Assembly: GCA_029834535.1 (NCBI GenBank)
Contig: JAQMWT010000110.1
Span: 1 to 64,000, forward strand
Direction of reading: 5' to 3'
Origin: Chrysophaeum taylorii
Taxonomy: Eukaryota; Sar; Pelagophyceae; Pelagomonadales; Pelagomonadaceae
DNA length: 64,000 nt
Made by a program: the position numbers and the translations under genes. Below the pieces are notes generated by a model. It was not told the DNA's origin and did not search any database. It was given only the letters and a program-made list of their open reading frames with translations. Numbering within the stretch: the stretch's first letter is position 1; each line of letters starts with the position of its first letter. Positions 49,095 through 58,886 of the stretch are shown one piece after another.

Positions 49095-51707
49095 ATGGCG
49101 TCGTCGCGAGAGGAGTTCGCGCCCCTGTTGGGCGGCGAGAAGCCGGGACAAAAAAAAATCCAGCGTGGATGGGTCCTGGCCTCGGTGTCATTCTGCGGAC
49201 TCGCGGCCATCAAAGTGTGTTTGATGGTCTCCAGGGAGTTGAGCGGCTCGAGGTCTCCTCCGTATCCATACAACCCCGCCGCCGCAATGTGCATCGCCGA
49301 AGCAATCAAGCTCGTGGTGGCGGTCGGCGCGCACTCGAGCGTCGTCAGCGAGGCGGCGCGGCTCCCCGACCTGCCGCGGCACTTTGGCCGGAGCGCGGTA
49401 GTCGTCGCGGCTCTGTACGCAGCCAACAACGCTCTCACCTTTGTCATTCTCACCCTCACGACGGGTAGCGTCTTGAGTCTATTTCAGGCGACGAGTCCGT
49501 TGGTGGTCGCCGTGCTTCTCTACGCTACCTCGGGCACGCGCGTCAAGCGGGCGCACTGGGCCATGATGGCCTTGCAGGCACTCGGCCTGGCGCTCGTCGT
49601 GTCCGGGTGGAACGATGGCCACGGAATGAGGAGGATTTTTCTCCTGGCAGCGAGCGTCGTGCTGGCGTCTGCCGCGGCCATCCTCGACTCTCGCCTCCTC
49701 AAGCACTCCTCGACGGCGATATCGAACGCCTTCGTGTGCGCGCCCGGCGTCGTCTTCAACCTCGCTCTTTTCGCCGCAAACCTCGGAATCGGCGGCGCTA
49801 CCCCACCTTCCCTCTCGACCTTTTTCGACGGCCTCGACGCCCCGTGGGCCGTCGCGGTCGTCGGATCGACCGCCCTCTGCGGCGTCCTCGTCGCGGCGAT
49901 TTACGAGCACGGCGACGTTTTCGTCGCGCGCTACGCGTCGAGCGCCTCGGCGGCGATTCTGATGGCGGTCGAGGCTACCGTCTTCGGGACTACCGTCACC
50001 AACATGACCGCCCTCGGCGCCGCCATCGTCCTTCTCTCGGCGGCCTGGTACCTCGATCTGGAACGGATCCTCGTCGACGAGGAGGAGGACGATAAGGCCG
50101 GCGAAAAAAACGCGCTCGACAACGCGGCGGATTCCGACGCCGCCGTCGTCGCCGTGCCGGCCTCCCTTTGGCGCAAAGACGACGACGACGAGCCCAGCAA
50201 GTCGAGGTTCGGGGTGGAGGCGGCGAGCGCCCTCCTTTACTGCGCGGCGATCGTCGTCATCGGGCTTGCCGCGCGCGCGCTGTGGACCGTCCGAAGCGCG
50301 CCGCGACTCGCGACGTCGGCTCCAAAGTACCGCGTCACCGTCTGGACGCAGCGCCACGAAGCCAACTACGGCAACGTGAGTGCGCTCATCGCGAGCTTGC
50401 CGGTCGACGACCACGACGCCGCCTTCGCGTTCCGAAGCTTCGACGACCTCCGAGAGCTCGTGGCCTCTCGCGCGCCGCGCCGGGGAGACGTCGTCGTCGT
50501 CGCCTTCAAGGAGAACATGCAAGCCTGCAAGGCGCCGCTCGAGATCAGCGACCGCGACTCGGCAGAATTGTGCGAATGCCAGTACCAGTTCGCCGAAGAC
50601 CCCCTCCTCCTGGCGCCGGTCTACCTCGAACTCCTCTCGTACCGCGAGCCGCTCAACATCCTCGAAACGGCCGATTTTGGGTGCCGCTTGCGTGCCGTCG
50701 CGGCCCCGCGCCACCGCCTCTGGTCCACCGCCCACACGCCCTCCCGCGCTTTTTTTCCGAGCGGCGTCGAGGTGCCAAACCCCAAGCGCTTTTACGCGGC
50801 GCGACGCGATCTCCGCACGACTCGCACGCTCCTCTTCTCGTTCCAAGGCCGCTCCGCCTTCCGCAAGCCCGCGCACACCGCGATGGATACTGCTGTTCGC
50901 CCGATCCTCGACACAACCCTCAAATCCCTCGCAACCTTTCTGGGGCTCTCCGGCAACTCGGGCAGGGGCTACGTCTACGAAATGCTCCCCGCGACTTCTT
51001 CTTCTTCTTCTTCTTCGGCCGAGAATTATTATCCTCGTCGAAAGAGTGCGGCGGCGGCCTTCGCGCCAATCGACGGCGGACTCACATACCCCGAAATCCT
51101 CGCCCGCTCCATATTTGTTTTGTGCCCCTACGGCGACGCCGGCCGGATTACGGCCGACGTTTGGCAGGCCCTCGAGTACGGCGCGATCCCGATCCTCGAG
51201 CGACGCGACTCGTACAAGGGCTGCTCCGATCCCTACGCATACTTTTCCGATGCCCCCGTTGTTTTCGTCGAATCCTGGGACGACCTCGACACCGTCCTCT
51301 CCATGGCAATAGTCGACCTCGCGCACAGGCAACAGGCGATGGCCGCCTGGTGGACCGAACGCAAAGCCCGCCTCGCGGCAGACCTCCTCGCGCTCGCTCG
51401 AGAGCCACCCGACGCCGCGCCCGCCGGCGACTGCGTCATCACGTCGCTCAAATGGCCACAGCGCAACGCCCTGCGCATCGCCTACGACGCCTACTATGCA
51501 GACCCAAAATGGTACGCCAACGGCGCCAAGCTCGACTCGCCGGACCGTCCCGGGGGCGCCTGCTCGGTCCACAGTGGTCAGGCACTCCCGATGGAGTTCG
51601 CCTGCTTTTCGAGCGCCTGCGCGCCGCCGGCAGTCGCCAACTTTTCCTGCCCCGCGAACAACAACGCCCCCACGCCCGATGACGACGGAATTGAAAGCAG
51701 CACTTAG
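49095..51707 (+). CDS. Nucleotide-sugar transporter fused to an exostosin (GT47) glycosyltransferase
   Basis: One uninterrupted frame of 870 codons begins MASSREEFAPLLGGEKPGQK. Residues about 25-340 form about ten membrane helices of the SLC35/NST type (YNPAAAMCIAEAIKLVVAV, LYAANNALTFVILTLTTGSV, SASAAILMAVEATVFGTTVT), the Golgi antiporters that import UDP- or CMP-sugars. After an acidic linker and one more helix (LLYCAAIVVIGLAARALW, about 365-385) comes a lumenal domain with exostosin features: FSFQGRSAFRKPAH, the donor-site block FVLCPYGDAGRITADVWQ and ALEYGAIPILERRDSYKGC (about 675-700). Cys-rich ends close the protein. The fusion would place the enzyme at the exit of its own donor importer. 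No frame break or intron is visible. Confidence 0.85.
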   Translation: MASSREEFAPLLGGEKPGQKKIQRGWVLASVSFCGLAAIKVCLMVSRELSGSRSPPYPYNPAAAMCIAEAIKLVVAVGAHSSVVSEAARLPDLPRHFGRSAVVVAALYAANNALTFVILTLTTGSVLSLFQATSPLVVAVLLYATSGTRVKRAHWAMMALQALGLALVVSGWNDGHGMRRIFLLAASVVLASAAAILDSRLLKHSSTAISNAFVCAPGVVFNLALFAANLGIGGATPPSLSTFFDGLDAPWAVAVVGSTALCGVLVAAIYEHGDVFVARYASSASAAILMAVEATVFGTTVTNMTALGAAIVLLSAAWYLDLERILVDEEEDDKAGEKNALDNAADSDAAVVAVPASLWRKDDDDEPSKSRFGVEAASALLYCAAIVVIGLAARALWTVRSAPRLATSAPKYRVTVWTQRHEANYGNVSALIASLPVDDHDAAFAFRSFDDLRELVASRAPRRGDVVVVAFKENMQACKAPLEISDRDSAELCECQYQFAEDPLLLAPVYLELLSYREPLNILETADFGCRLRAVAAPRHRLWSTAHTPSRAFFPSGVEVPNPKRFYAARRDLRTTRTLLFSFQGRSAFRKPAHTAMDTAVRPILDTTLKSLATFLGLSGNSGRGYVYEMLPATSSSSSSSAENYYPRRKSAAAAFAPIDGGLTYPEILARSIFVLCPYGDAGRITADVWQALEYGAIPILERRDSYKGCSDPYAYFSDAPVVFVESWDDLDTVLSMAIVDLAHRQQAMAAWWTERKARLAADLLALAREPPDAAPAGDCVITSLKWPQRNALRIAYDAYYADPKWYANGAKLDSPDRPGGACSVHSGQALPMEFACFSSACAPPAVANFSCPANNNAPTPDDDGIESST

Positions 51708-51864
51708 TTGTTATTATTACACACTAATAAATGGATACAATAAAGTTTAGATTACGCTGTGGCAACTCATCAGAGGACCCGAACGGACTCTACGACGGAA
51801 ATCTTTACAGGACGACAAGGCCCCAGCACCACCACCTGCTGGTACGCCCGCACCGAAGAACAAA
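51708..51864. other. Short intergenic gap before the antiporter gene
   Basis: This is a 157-bp gap between two same-strand genes. ATAAATGGATACAATAAA near 51725 could carry the 3' processing signal of the upstream gene. Confidence 0.3.
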
Positions 51865-54800
51865 ATGGAGCACTTCGGGTTGCTGTGCTTCGTTCTCATC
51901 CTCACCGCGGGCGTCCTGACACGCCAGTACCTCGCCAGGCTCACGGGTCTGCCGTTCACCGTCATCATGCTCGCGATCGGCTTGATTGTTGGCCATGTCG
52001 TCACCGTTCACCCGTCCCTAGACGCCCCAACGATCCGCGCCTGGTACAACACGGATCCTCACGTCTTGTTGTACGCCTTCCTACCGATCCTGATCTTCGA
52101 GAGCGCGTTTAGCACCGACACCCACATCTTTTCGCAGATGAAGTGAGCGTCCGGCGCAATCGTATATCGAGGAGGCGGCATAATCGCGGCGCAGGTGGCA
52201 GATCCTCACTCTCGCGGCGCCGGGCGTGTTGGTCTCGTCGGTGCTAACGGGGGTCTTCGTCAAGTACGGGTTCCAGCACTACGACTGGCACTGGCCGACG
52301 TGCCTGATGTTGGGCGCGATCTTGTCTGCGACTGATCCGGTTGCCGTCGTCGCGCTGCTCAAGGAGCTCGGTGTCTCGGAGCGCCTGGGGACTTTGATTG
52401 AAGGCGAGTCGCTTCTTAACGACGGCACCGCCATCGTCGTCTTCGACGTCTTCAAGCACGCTCTCGAACACTCGCGAGTATATTATTAGTCTGTCTCACA
52501 CGATAGTCGCTCTTATTTATACTCCCACCACCCGCAGGCCGTGCGACCCAAAGATGCCGGGTTTTTCCAAGGTCATGCTAATGCTCCTGAGGCTTGGTGG
52601 CCTCGGACCCCTCGTTGGGTGTGCGGTCGGATGGATATCGCAGAAGCTACTAAGCCACGTCCTCAACGACGCGCTCAACGAGATCACGATCACGCTGCTC
52701 GCGGCTTACGGAAGCTTTGGTCTGGCCGAAGGCGTGATCGGCACGTCGGGCGTGCTAAGCACGGTGTTCTGCGGGATGTACTTGTCGCGTTTCGGTCGTG
52801 GATGCGTCTCGGCAACCGTCGAGCACACGATGCACGCGTTCTGGCAACAGCTCGCGCACGTGGCCAACACGGCCGTCTTTTTCCTCGCCGGGCTCATCGT
52901 GGCGGTCAAGGTCCTCGACACGCGCTCCAAGGAGCTCGGGGACGACTGCGTCAAGTGCGGCCACCACCACGACGAGCACGAGGGATACTACTACTACTCC
53001 CATCAAAGTAACGACGAACATCGCATGCTGGGCTCGCACGACGCCAACGTCGACACCGACTGTCACGGGTTTAGGGCGGTCGACGTCTTGTACCTCATCG
53101 AGCTCTACGTCGCGCTCCACATCATAAGAGCCGCCGTGGTCGGCCTCTCGGCCCCCGTGCTGTGGCGGGGGGTCTACGGCATGACAGTCCCGCAGGCGAT
53201 CGTCATAATCTACGGCGGCCTCCGCGGCGCGGTCGGCCTCGCGCTCGCGCTCATCATCGCCGATACGGACGACCTCCCGTCCAAGTTGCAGATGCGCGTG
53301 TTGTTCCACGTCTCGGGCATCGCCGTGATGACGCTGTGTATCAACGGCACCACGACCGCTGCGCTCCTCCACTTTCTGGGTCTCGACCGCAAAACTCGCG
53401 CAGAAGACGCCATTTTCGAACGCGTCGCGCTGGACGTCGATTTCGAGATGGACGAAGAAATCCGCGAGATGTCGCGCGAAAAGTATTTGGCCGACGCCGA
53501 CTGGCGCATGGTGTGGCGCTACCTTCCCGTGTTGAGCGCCGACGTCTATTGGAAGCGGATTCGGGACGGCAACGTCGTGCTCGCAGATCTCGAACGTGTC
53601 GACCTCGATAGGCTGACGCGCCCGAGCGACGGCGACGACGTCGGCCTCAGCCGACGAGGTCACCAGTGCCAGGAGAAGGACCACTTTTTCGAGCAAACTA
53701 CCTCCTCGATCGAGGCAATCTGCCCGGGAATCTTCGCGCGCGCGGACTATCCGCTCCCGCCCCTTCTCCGCGAGCGCTGGGTTAAGTACCACGAAACCTA
53801 CGGCGGCGTATTGCCGCGTTTCGCGTCGCGCCCGCACGCCGGACGCCTCTCGTTCGTCGAGATCCTCCACGCTGTCCAGGAAACGGCGACGCAGAAACCG
53901 CACCACGTGGCATCTACGCGGAGCTCGACCCGAGCCTTCACAGCCGTCCAGTCGAATCCTCAAAGGAAGCCCCCGCCGTCGGCAGACTTGGTCCAGCATC
54001 TCACGGTGTCGCCCATGTTTCGGTCCCTCGCTTCGCAAAGACAAGCGTCCTCCAACAAGCTTGAGAAGGCGAACGCTCACAACAACGACGACTACACCAA
54101 GAAGGAAAGATCGACGACGAGGACGCCGCAAGAGATCGAGCTGGCTTCGAAGAGCGACGACGCGAGGCTTTCCTCCACCGCCCCCTCCTCGACGACGACG
54201 ACGACCCCAGCAGCCGTGCTGAGAAGCTACGTCGCGGACGAAGTGGTTCCGTTCAACCACCGCGATAGCATCGCGTGCGACGTGACGTCCGAGGCGCGGG
54301 CGCGGTGCCTGTGGGCGATTCGCGCCGCGCTCCAAGGTTCCTTTGGGCGCGGGCGTCTCTCCGCGTCGGGCCTCCGACTCCTCGTCCAAAACGCGGACGA
54401 ACAAAGCGACAACACGGAGCGATCTCTCGACGGGTGGGAGCGCCTCAAGAACGCCGACTTCGCTCGCCCACCTCTCCTATCCTGGAAGCTGCTGATGGCG
54501 ACGAGCCAGTTGGACCGCATCCCCCTCGTCGGGCGGCTCCGCGACTCGCTCCACGGATTCATCTTCCGGCACGTCGCGTTCATGTTCGAGGTCGCGTACA
54601 ACTTCGTCGCCGCGTACGAGAGCGTCAGAGTTGAGGACATCGTCAAGGGCGACGCGGCGGCGCTCCGCGCGCTCGAAAACGAGATCGGCGTGCAGATCGA
54701 GATGGCCGAACAGGCGATTACCGACTTCGTGGCCGTCTTCCCCGAGTCGGCCAACGCGGTCAAGACCCAGCTCGCGACCCAATACATGCTCGTGCGCATG

Positions 54801-56015
54801 CAACACCATTTCGAGGAGGCACACGAGCACGGCAAGATTTCGGAGAAGGAATTTGGCGAGGCGACGGCGCGCGTCAACGCCTCGCGCCTCAAGCTCGACA
54901 GCCACCCCTACACAGAAAGCCAGCCGCCCATCGAGAGTCTGATCGCCAGCGTCCCGTTCCTCGCCGACCTCCCGAAAAGCCAAGTCCGCGCTCTCGTGCG
55001 CGATTCGACCGTCTGCCGCGACGAGCTCCTCGTCGCCGACACGGTCCTCGCCAAGCAAGGCCTCTCGAGGCTCGAACGGCGTCTCGACTCGGCAGGAAGG
55101 TTTGGCTGGTTCGTCATCGTCCGCGGCTCGGTCGAGGTGACGTGGGCGACGCACGTTCCTCCGGCGGACGCGCCGCCGCAAGACCACGCCTTCGATCGCG
55201 CCTCGATGAACGTCGACTTTGGGGAGGTCCACCACCCTCACAGAATCGGCAAGGGCGAGACCGTCGGGGGCAGCCTCATCCTGACGGCCGGCTCGGTGTG
55301 CTGCCTCGAGGAACAGCTCCTCGACTTGCCATTCTTGGCCACCTACAAGACGGTGAGTTTGGTCCACGCGATGTTCTTCGACCGCAAAGTCATGCACGCC
55401 AAAGCCCGTCGCAACGACGCGCTTCGTCGAGGTCTCTGGTGGACGGTCGCCCTCGGCGCGCTCCCCGACTACCCCGTGTACTCCAACCTCTCGGCGCGCG
55501 ATCTCGCCGCGGTCGGCCGCTCCGCCGACTTCGTCGAAGGCCCCGAAAATCCAAAGCTCCTGGCCAAACTCCTCGCGCAGCAGCGCGCAAACCAAGGCTC
55601 GCCCCACTATCTCGCGTCCCAGCAGTCCTTGCCGCCCGAACCGACGCCGATCCAACCCCCGACGACGCTCGACCGGACCTTCTCCGAGAAGCGCGACGAC
55701 GACAACGACGGTGCCGATTCCAGCACGTTTGTCCACCTCGAACCAAACCACGCGCTCTTGCTGTTGCAAGGCCAAGCCTCGGTCTACGACAAAGATACGC
55801 CCGTCGAACAAGACCCCGAGCCACTCCGAGTCATCAACGCGATCGACCTCGTCGCGATCGACGTCCAACTCGAATCTCGAAAGCTCCGACTCGACGCCTG
55901 CGCCAAGGCCTTCGTTTTACCTCTGGACCCGCGCACCTCTCACTTCCGTAAGAGCGTCGACGCCTTTGGCACTTCCTCCTCCTGCAAACAAGATGATGAT
56001 TATTATGATCCCTGA
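51865..56015 (+). CDS. SOS1-like Na+/H+ antiporter with cyclic-nucleotide-binding-type domain
   Basis: Exon 1 (51865-52142) and exon 2 (52195-52477) join over a 52-nt intron to give KWQILTLAAPGV in frame. Exon 3 runs to 56015; its start is either after the CAG at 52537 with a frame problem at TTTTT, or after the AAG at 52553, which keeps the frame. The transport core shows LPFTVIMLAIGLIVGHVV, LPILIFESAF, LGAILSATDPVAVVALLKEL (the Asp pair region), GESLLNDGTAIVVFDVF and IYGGLRGAVGLALALII. A His-rich loop CVKCGHHHDEHEG sits between two helices. The long C-terminus has a cNMP-binding-type fold (about VRDSTVCRDELLVADTVLAK to GKGETVGGSLILTAGSVC). This layout matches plant SOS1 and sperm NHE antiporters, which export Na+ at the plasma membrane. 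Confidence 0.85.
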
Positions 56016-56075
56016 CCAAGACCGCGACCCCCCCAAATAGACTGCCGCGCCGTCAAAAACCCTCCAAGCCGGCCC

Positions 56076-56078
56076 GAC

Positions 56079-56121
<43 letters not shown>
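56076..56121 (+). repeat. CAA/ACA trinucleotide microsatellite
   Basis: About 15 units of ACA lie in the gap between two convergent genes. Confidence 0.95.
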
Positions 56122-56209
56122 GGCGATTGAAGATACTTATTACACCAGTGCCGCCCGTCAGTCTACGAGAGATTATTATTGGGAAAACGAAACTTCTTAC
56201 CAACATTCA

Positions 56210-57658
56210 TCAGTAGTCCGCAACGTCGTCGTCGTCGTAATTGTCGTCGTCGTCGTCGTCGTCGTCGATATGATGGTGGTGGTGCCCCCCAGAGTGTGCC
56301 TTGGTGGTGTTGCTCGAGAAGAATGCGCGGCTGGCGTCGACGGACTCCCTCGCTCGCCTCATGAAGAGAGGCCGGTCGCAGCGCAGGGCTCTCGCGGCCT
56401 CGAGGTTGGCCGGGTTGTTGGTGTCGTCGGCCGTGGGCGAGGTGAGGAGGCTTTGGAGCGAGAGGAGGACGACGCGAACCGAGGCGGCGGAGGACCAGTG
56501 GGAATCCTCGAGGAGGTCGACACAGATGCGGCCGGTGGAAAAGTCGACGTTGGGGTGAAAGACGGGGGTGAGGAAGTAGACGTCGGGGGGAGCGTGGGGA
56601 TAATTGTGCGGAAAGGCGATGTGGAGTCTAAAGCGGCCGCCCGACCACGGCGAGTCGTCGGGTCCGTCGAGCGTACCGCGCCACGTGAGCAAGTCGTTCT
56701 CGGAGAGTGGCGAGGCGGAGACGCCGGCGGGGGGGCGCGACAACATCTCCCGCGCCTCTCGCATGAGGCGACTCGAACACAGCGGCGTCGGTCGCGAAGG
56801 GACGTCGGCCTCGCGGGGTCTCGTCGTCGATTTGAGCCGTTCGAAGTGGAAGGCCGTGCGCCAGTCGAGGGCCGAGTCGCGGGATTTGAGGTGGGGAAAC
56901 CGGGCGAGCGCGACGGTGCCCCAGAGAACGGCGCGGTCGAGAAGCGATTGGCCCGGCTTGGACGCGAGCGCGACCGCGCGCGCCGAATCAAAGTCGAAGA
57001 AGGCCACGCGCATCGTGACGGCGCACATCACGAGCCCCAGCATGCTCGTTGTCTCGGGGGGGGGGCGCGTCTCCGCCACGACCGGTGCTGCTACGGATCG
57101 TTCTGGTTTCCTTTTTAACCCTTCCGCGCGCGCCTCCGCGACCGCCAACGCCGCGTACAACCCCGCGCCCGCGGGAATGCGACGGACCCATCGACGCACG
57201 CATACGAGGTCGTCGCCGTGGAGATCACGCCGCAGCAGCCGGCACAATCGCGCGTCGTCAATGAGTCCCGAGAAGTAGACGTCGAGCTCGTTTTCGTTCT
57301 TGCCAAGGCTCGCGAGACTCTCCATCCGGGACACCTGACGCTCCGCGCGCGCGCAGAGGGCCTCGCCCACGCGCTTCCACTGCTCTTGTTCGAGGTCCAG
57401 CGACGCGACCACTGCGCCCAGCTTGGAGGCCGCGCGGTAGTTTTCGACGAGGTCGACGCCGCGCGCGAGAGGATCGGCAGCGGGGGCCTCCCACTTGGCG
57501 ATGCATTTCTCGCACGCCGCCGCCCCCTGCCACTTCAAATCCTTGTTGCACTCGTCGTCCGTCCGCTCGGCGCCGCACGATGCGCACCGCTTGCGCAACA
57601 CGGGCTGCTGTAGCTTCTTCTTCTTCTTCGACTTCTTCCTTGTCGTCGTCGCAGCCAT
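56210..57658 (-). CDS. Zinc-finger protein with C-terminal ubiquitin-conjugating (E2) domain
   Basis: From the ATG at 57658 the 482-residue product opens with a lysine-rich leader (nuclear-type), then a five-Cys cluster CASCGAERTDDEC to CEKC (Cys about 25, 28, 37, 49, 52) resembling a MYND-like finger, then helices. The E2 fold occupies about 320-450: LTWRGTLDGPDDSPWSGGRF, FPHNYPHAPPDVYF, the HPN motif in VFHPNVDFSTGRICVDLL with the catalytic Cys at about 379, and the LLTSPTADDTNNPAN lid. The end is a His run and a long Asp tail. E2 enzymes carry ubiquitin or a ubiquitin-like protein as a thioester. A finger on the N-terminal side is uncommon and may supply substrate or E3 contact. Single exon. 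Confidence 0.85.
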   Translation of the reverse strand: MAATTTRKKSKKKKKLQQPVLRKRCASCGAERTDDECNKDLKWQGAAACEKCIAKWEAPAADPLARGVDLVENYRAASKLGAVVASLDLEQEQWKRVGEALCARAERQVSRMESLASLGKNENELDVYFSGLIDDARLCRLLRRDLHGDDLVCVRRWVRRIPAGAGLYAALAVAEARAEGLKRKPERSVAAPVVAETRPPPETTSMLGLVMCAVTMRVAFFDFDSARAVALASKPGQSLLDRAVLWGTVALARFPHLKSRDSALDWRTAFHFERLKSTTRPREADVPSRPTPLCSSRLMREAREMLSRPPAGVSASPLSENDLLTWRGTLDGPDDSPWSGGRFRLHIAFPHNYPHAPPDVYFLTPVFHPNVDFSTGRICVDLLEDSHWSSAASVRVVLLSLQSLLTSPTADDTNNPANLEAARALRCDRPLFMRRARESVDASRAFFSSNTTKAHSGGHHHHHIDDDDDDDDNYDDDDVADY

Positions 57659-58149
57659 GCTTTTTTTTTTTTTTCTCGACGAATAGACTTCAGGGTTTAG
57701 GAGTACTTCTAAGAACTCGAAGAGGTTGAGGGCAGAGCGGGCGTGGAAGGGAAGCAGACCAGAATCGAACGTCAAATGACGCTGAGCAAGGCGAGAGCAG
57801 AGCGGGTTGAGGGATGGGGGGAGGACAAGAAGAGTCTCGGCAGTGAAAAGCAGCGGGCGTCAATACAGACTTCCGGGATGGCATTCACCACGGGTATTTA
57901 CTCTTTAGTGAAGAGACGAGCATCACCTACCTTTACGTTGGCAGAGTAAAGTACTTCGAAAAGTAAAGGCCAGGCATTACAGCTGGATGCCGCGCAAACT
58001 AGTAAAGGAAGAGACTGACCTAGCAAAAATTTTAGTTTTGCCGTATCATTTGTACTTTGTTCTAGTATCAGCCTAGTGCAGGGACGGAGCACTACACAAC
58101 GTAGTGATGAGCGCACTGGCTTGCTTTTAGTGGCTGATCGTCGTCTCCT
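57659..58149. other. Intergenic between the E2 gene and transposon relics
   Basis: A poly-T tract (about 57660-57674) and a weak copy of the GGGTTTAGGAGTA repeat (about 57692) lie upstream of the E2 gene. No gene is seen. Confidence 0.4.
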
Positions 58150-58500
58150 TTATACTCTTCGTGGGGAATGATCTCGGACTCGAGTTTCTTAAAGAAGCGG
58201 CCGTACTTGTCTCGTGCCCACTTAATAGACTCCATTTATACACGTAGGGTCACCAGCATGTCCAGCTCCTCGTCGCTCAGGAGTGTGTTGCCTTCGGTCA
58301 TGACGATGTTGGCAGCTGAGACGATGTTGGCAGCTGAGACGATACGCTCGCAGAAGCTCTCAGCAGGCACCGCGCCGACATTGTCCTTCGAACCTCGTGC
58401 CACGTCCTGAAGGTAGCCGTTCTCCTGGTTACCTTCTATTCGCGTGTAGAGCTTTCCGACATTGAGCAACATCAGGTCCAAGAGCTTGGGGATCTGATAA
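58150..58500 (-). pseudogene. hAT-type transposase C-terminal fragment
   Basis: On the minus strand the frame reads ESFCERIVSAANIVSAANIV, then MTEGNTLLSDEELDMLVTLR, a stop, and ESIKWARDKYGRFFKKLESE. The CER-x-x-SAANIV plus LLSDEEL-x-MLVTLR pattern is the C-terminal dimerisation segment of hAT transposases. The SAANIV unit is duplicated by a perfect 18-bp tandem repeat (about 58313-58347). No catalytic part is seen, so it is a remnant. Confidence 0.5.
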
Positions 58501-58886
58501 TGGAGGTGTTGGAATAATTGGAATAATCCGAGAGGTCGTCAGGCAATTCCTTGAGCCACTCGCGTGCTGGACCCGCTTCACGAAGACGCATTCGAACTCA
58601 ACTTTGAAGTCCGGCATTGCCTCCTCCGATTGCCAAGCTTGCTGCCGCTCCTCGGGCTGAGGAATCGCTTCGGCCAAAGAGTCGGGCTCGATGTCGCCAT
58701 CGTCATCTAAGTCAGACGCCGGCGCCGTCGCACGAAGGCGTTGCCGTCCTCCTCCTCACCGTCGTCATCAGCACCACCCTCGATCTCATCCTTCACCTTG
58801 TGGCACGCCACCGACAATCTGATTGCTCGCGCTCGTGGATGACGAACGGCTTAAAACGTTTCTTTTAACGGGCCAAAAGATGATTT

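Noticed and set aside
49479-51572. 697-codon minus-strand open frame opposite the transporter-GT47 gene
   Set aside because: It is the mirror of a GC-rich coding frame with Arg/Asp/Val-rich, feature-free translation; the plus strand carries clear domains.
52755-54404. 549-codon minus-strand frame (and 54477-55868) opposite the antiporter
   Set aside because: Low-information Arg/Val/Asp-rich translation; the plus strand has recognisable transporter and cNMP-type sequence.
57765-57810. Possible tRNA T-arm (reverse of ccagaatcgaacg)
   Set aside because: The flanking bases do not form a 5-bp T stem, and no D or anticodon arm can be folded.
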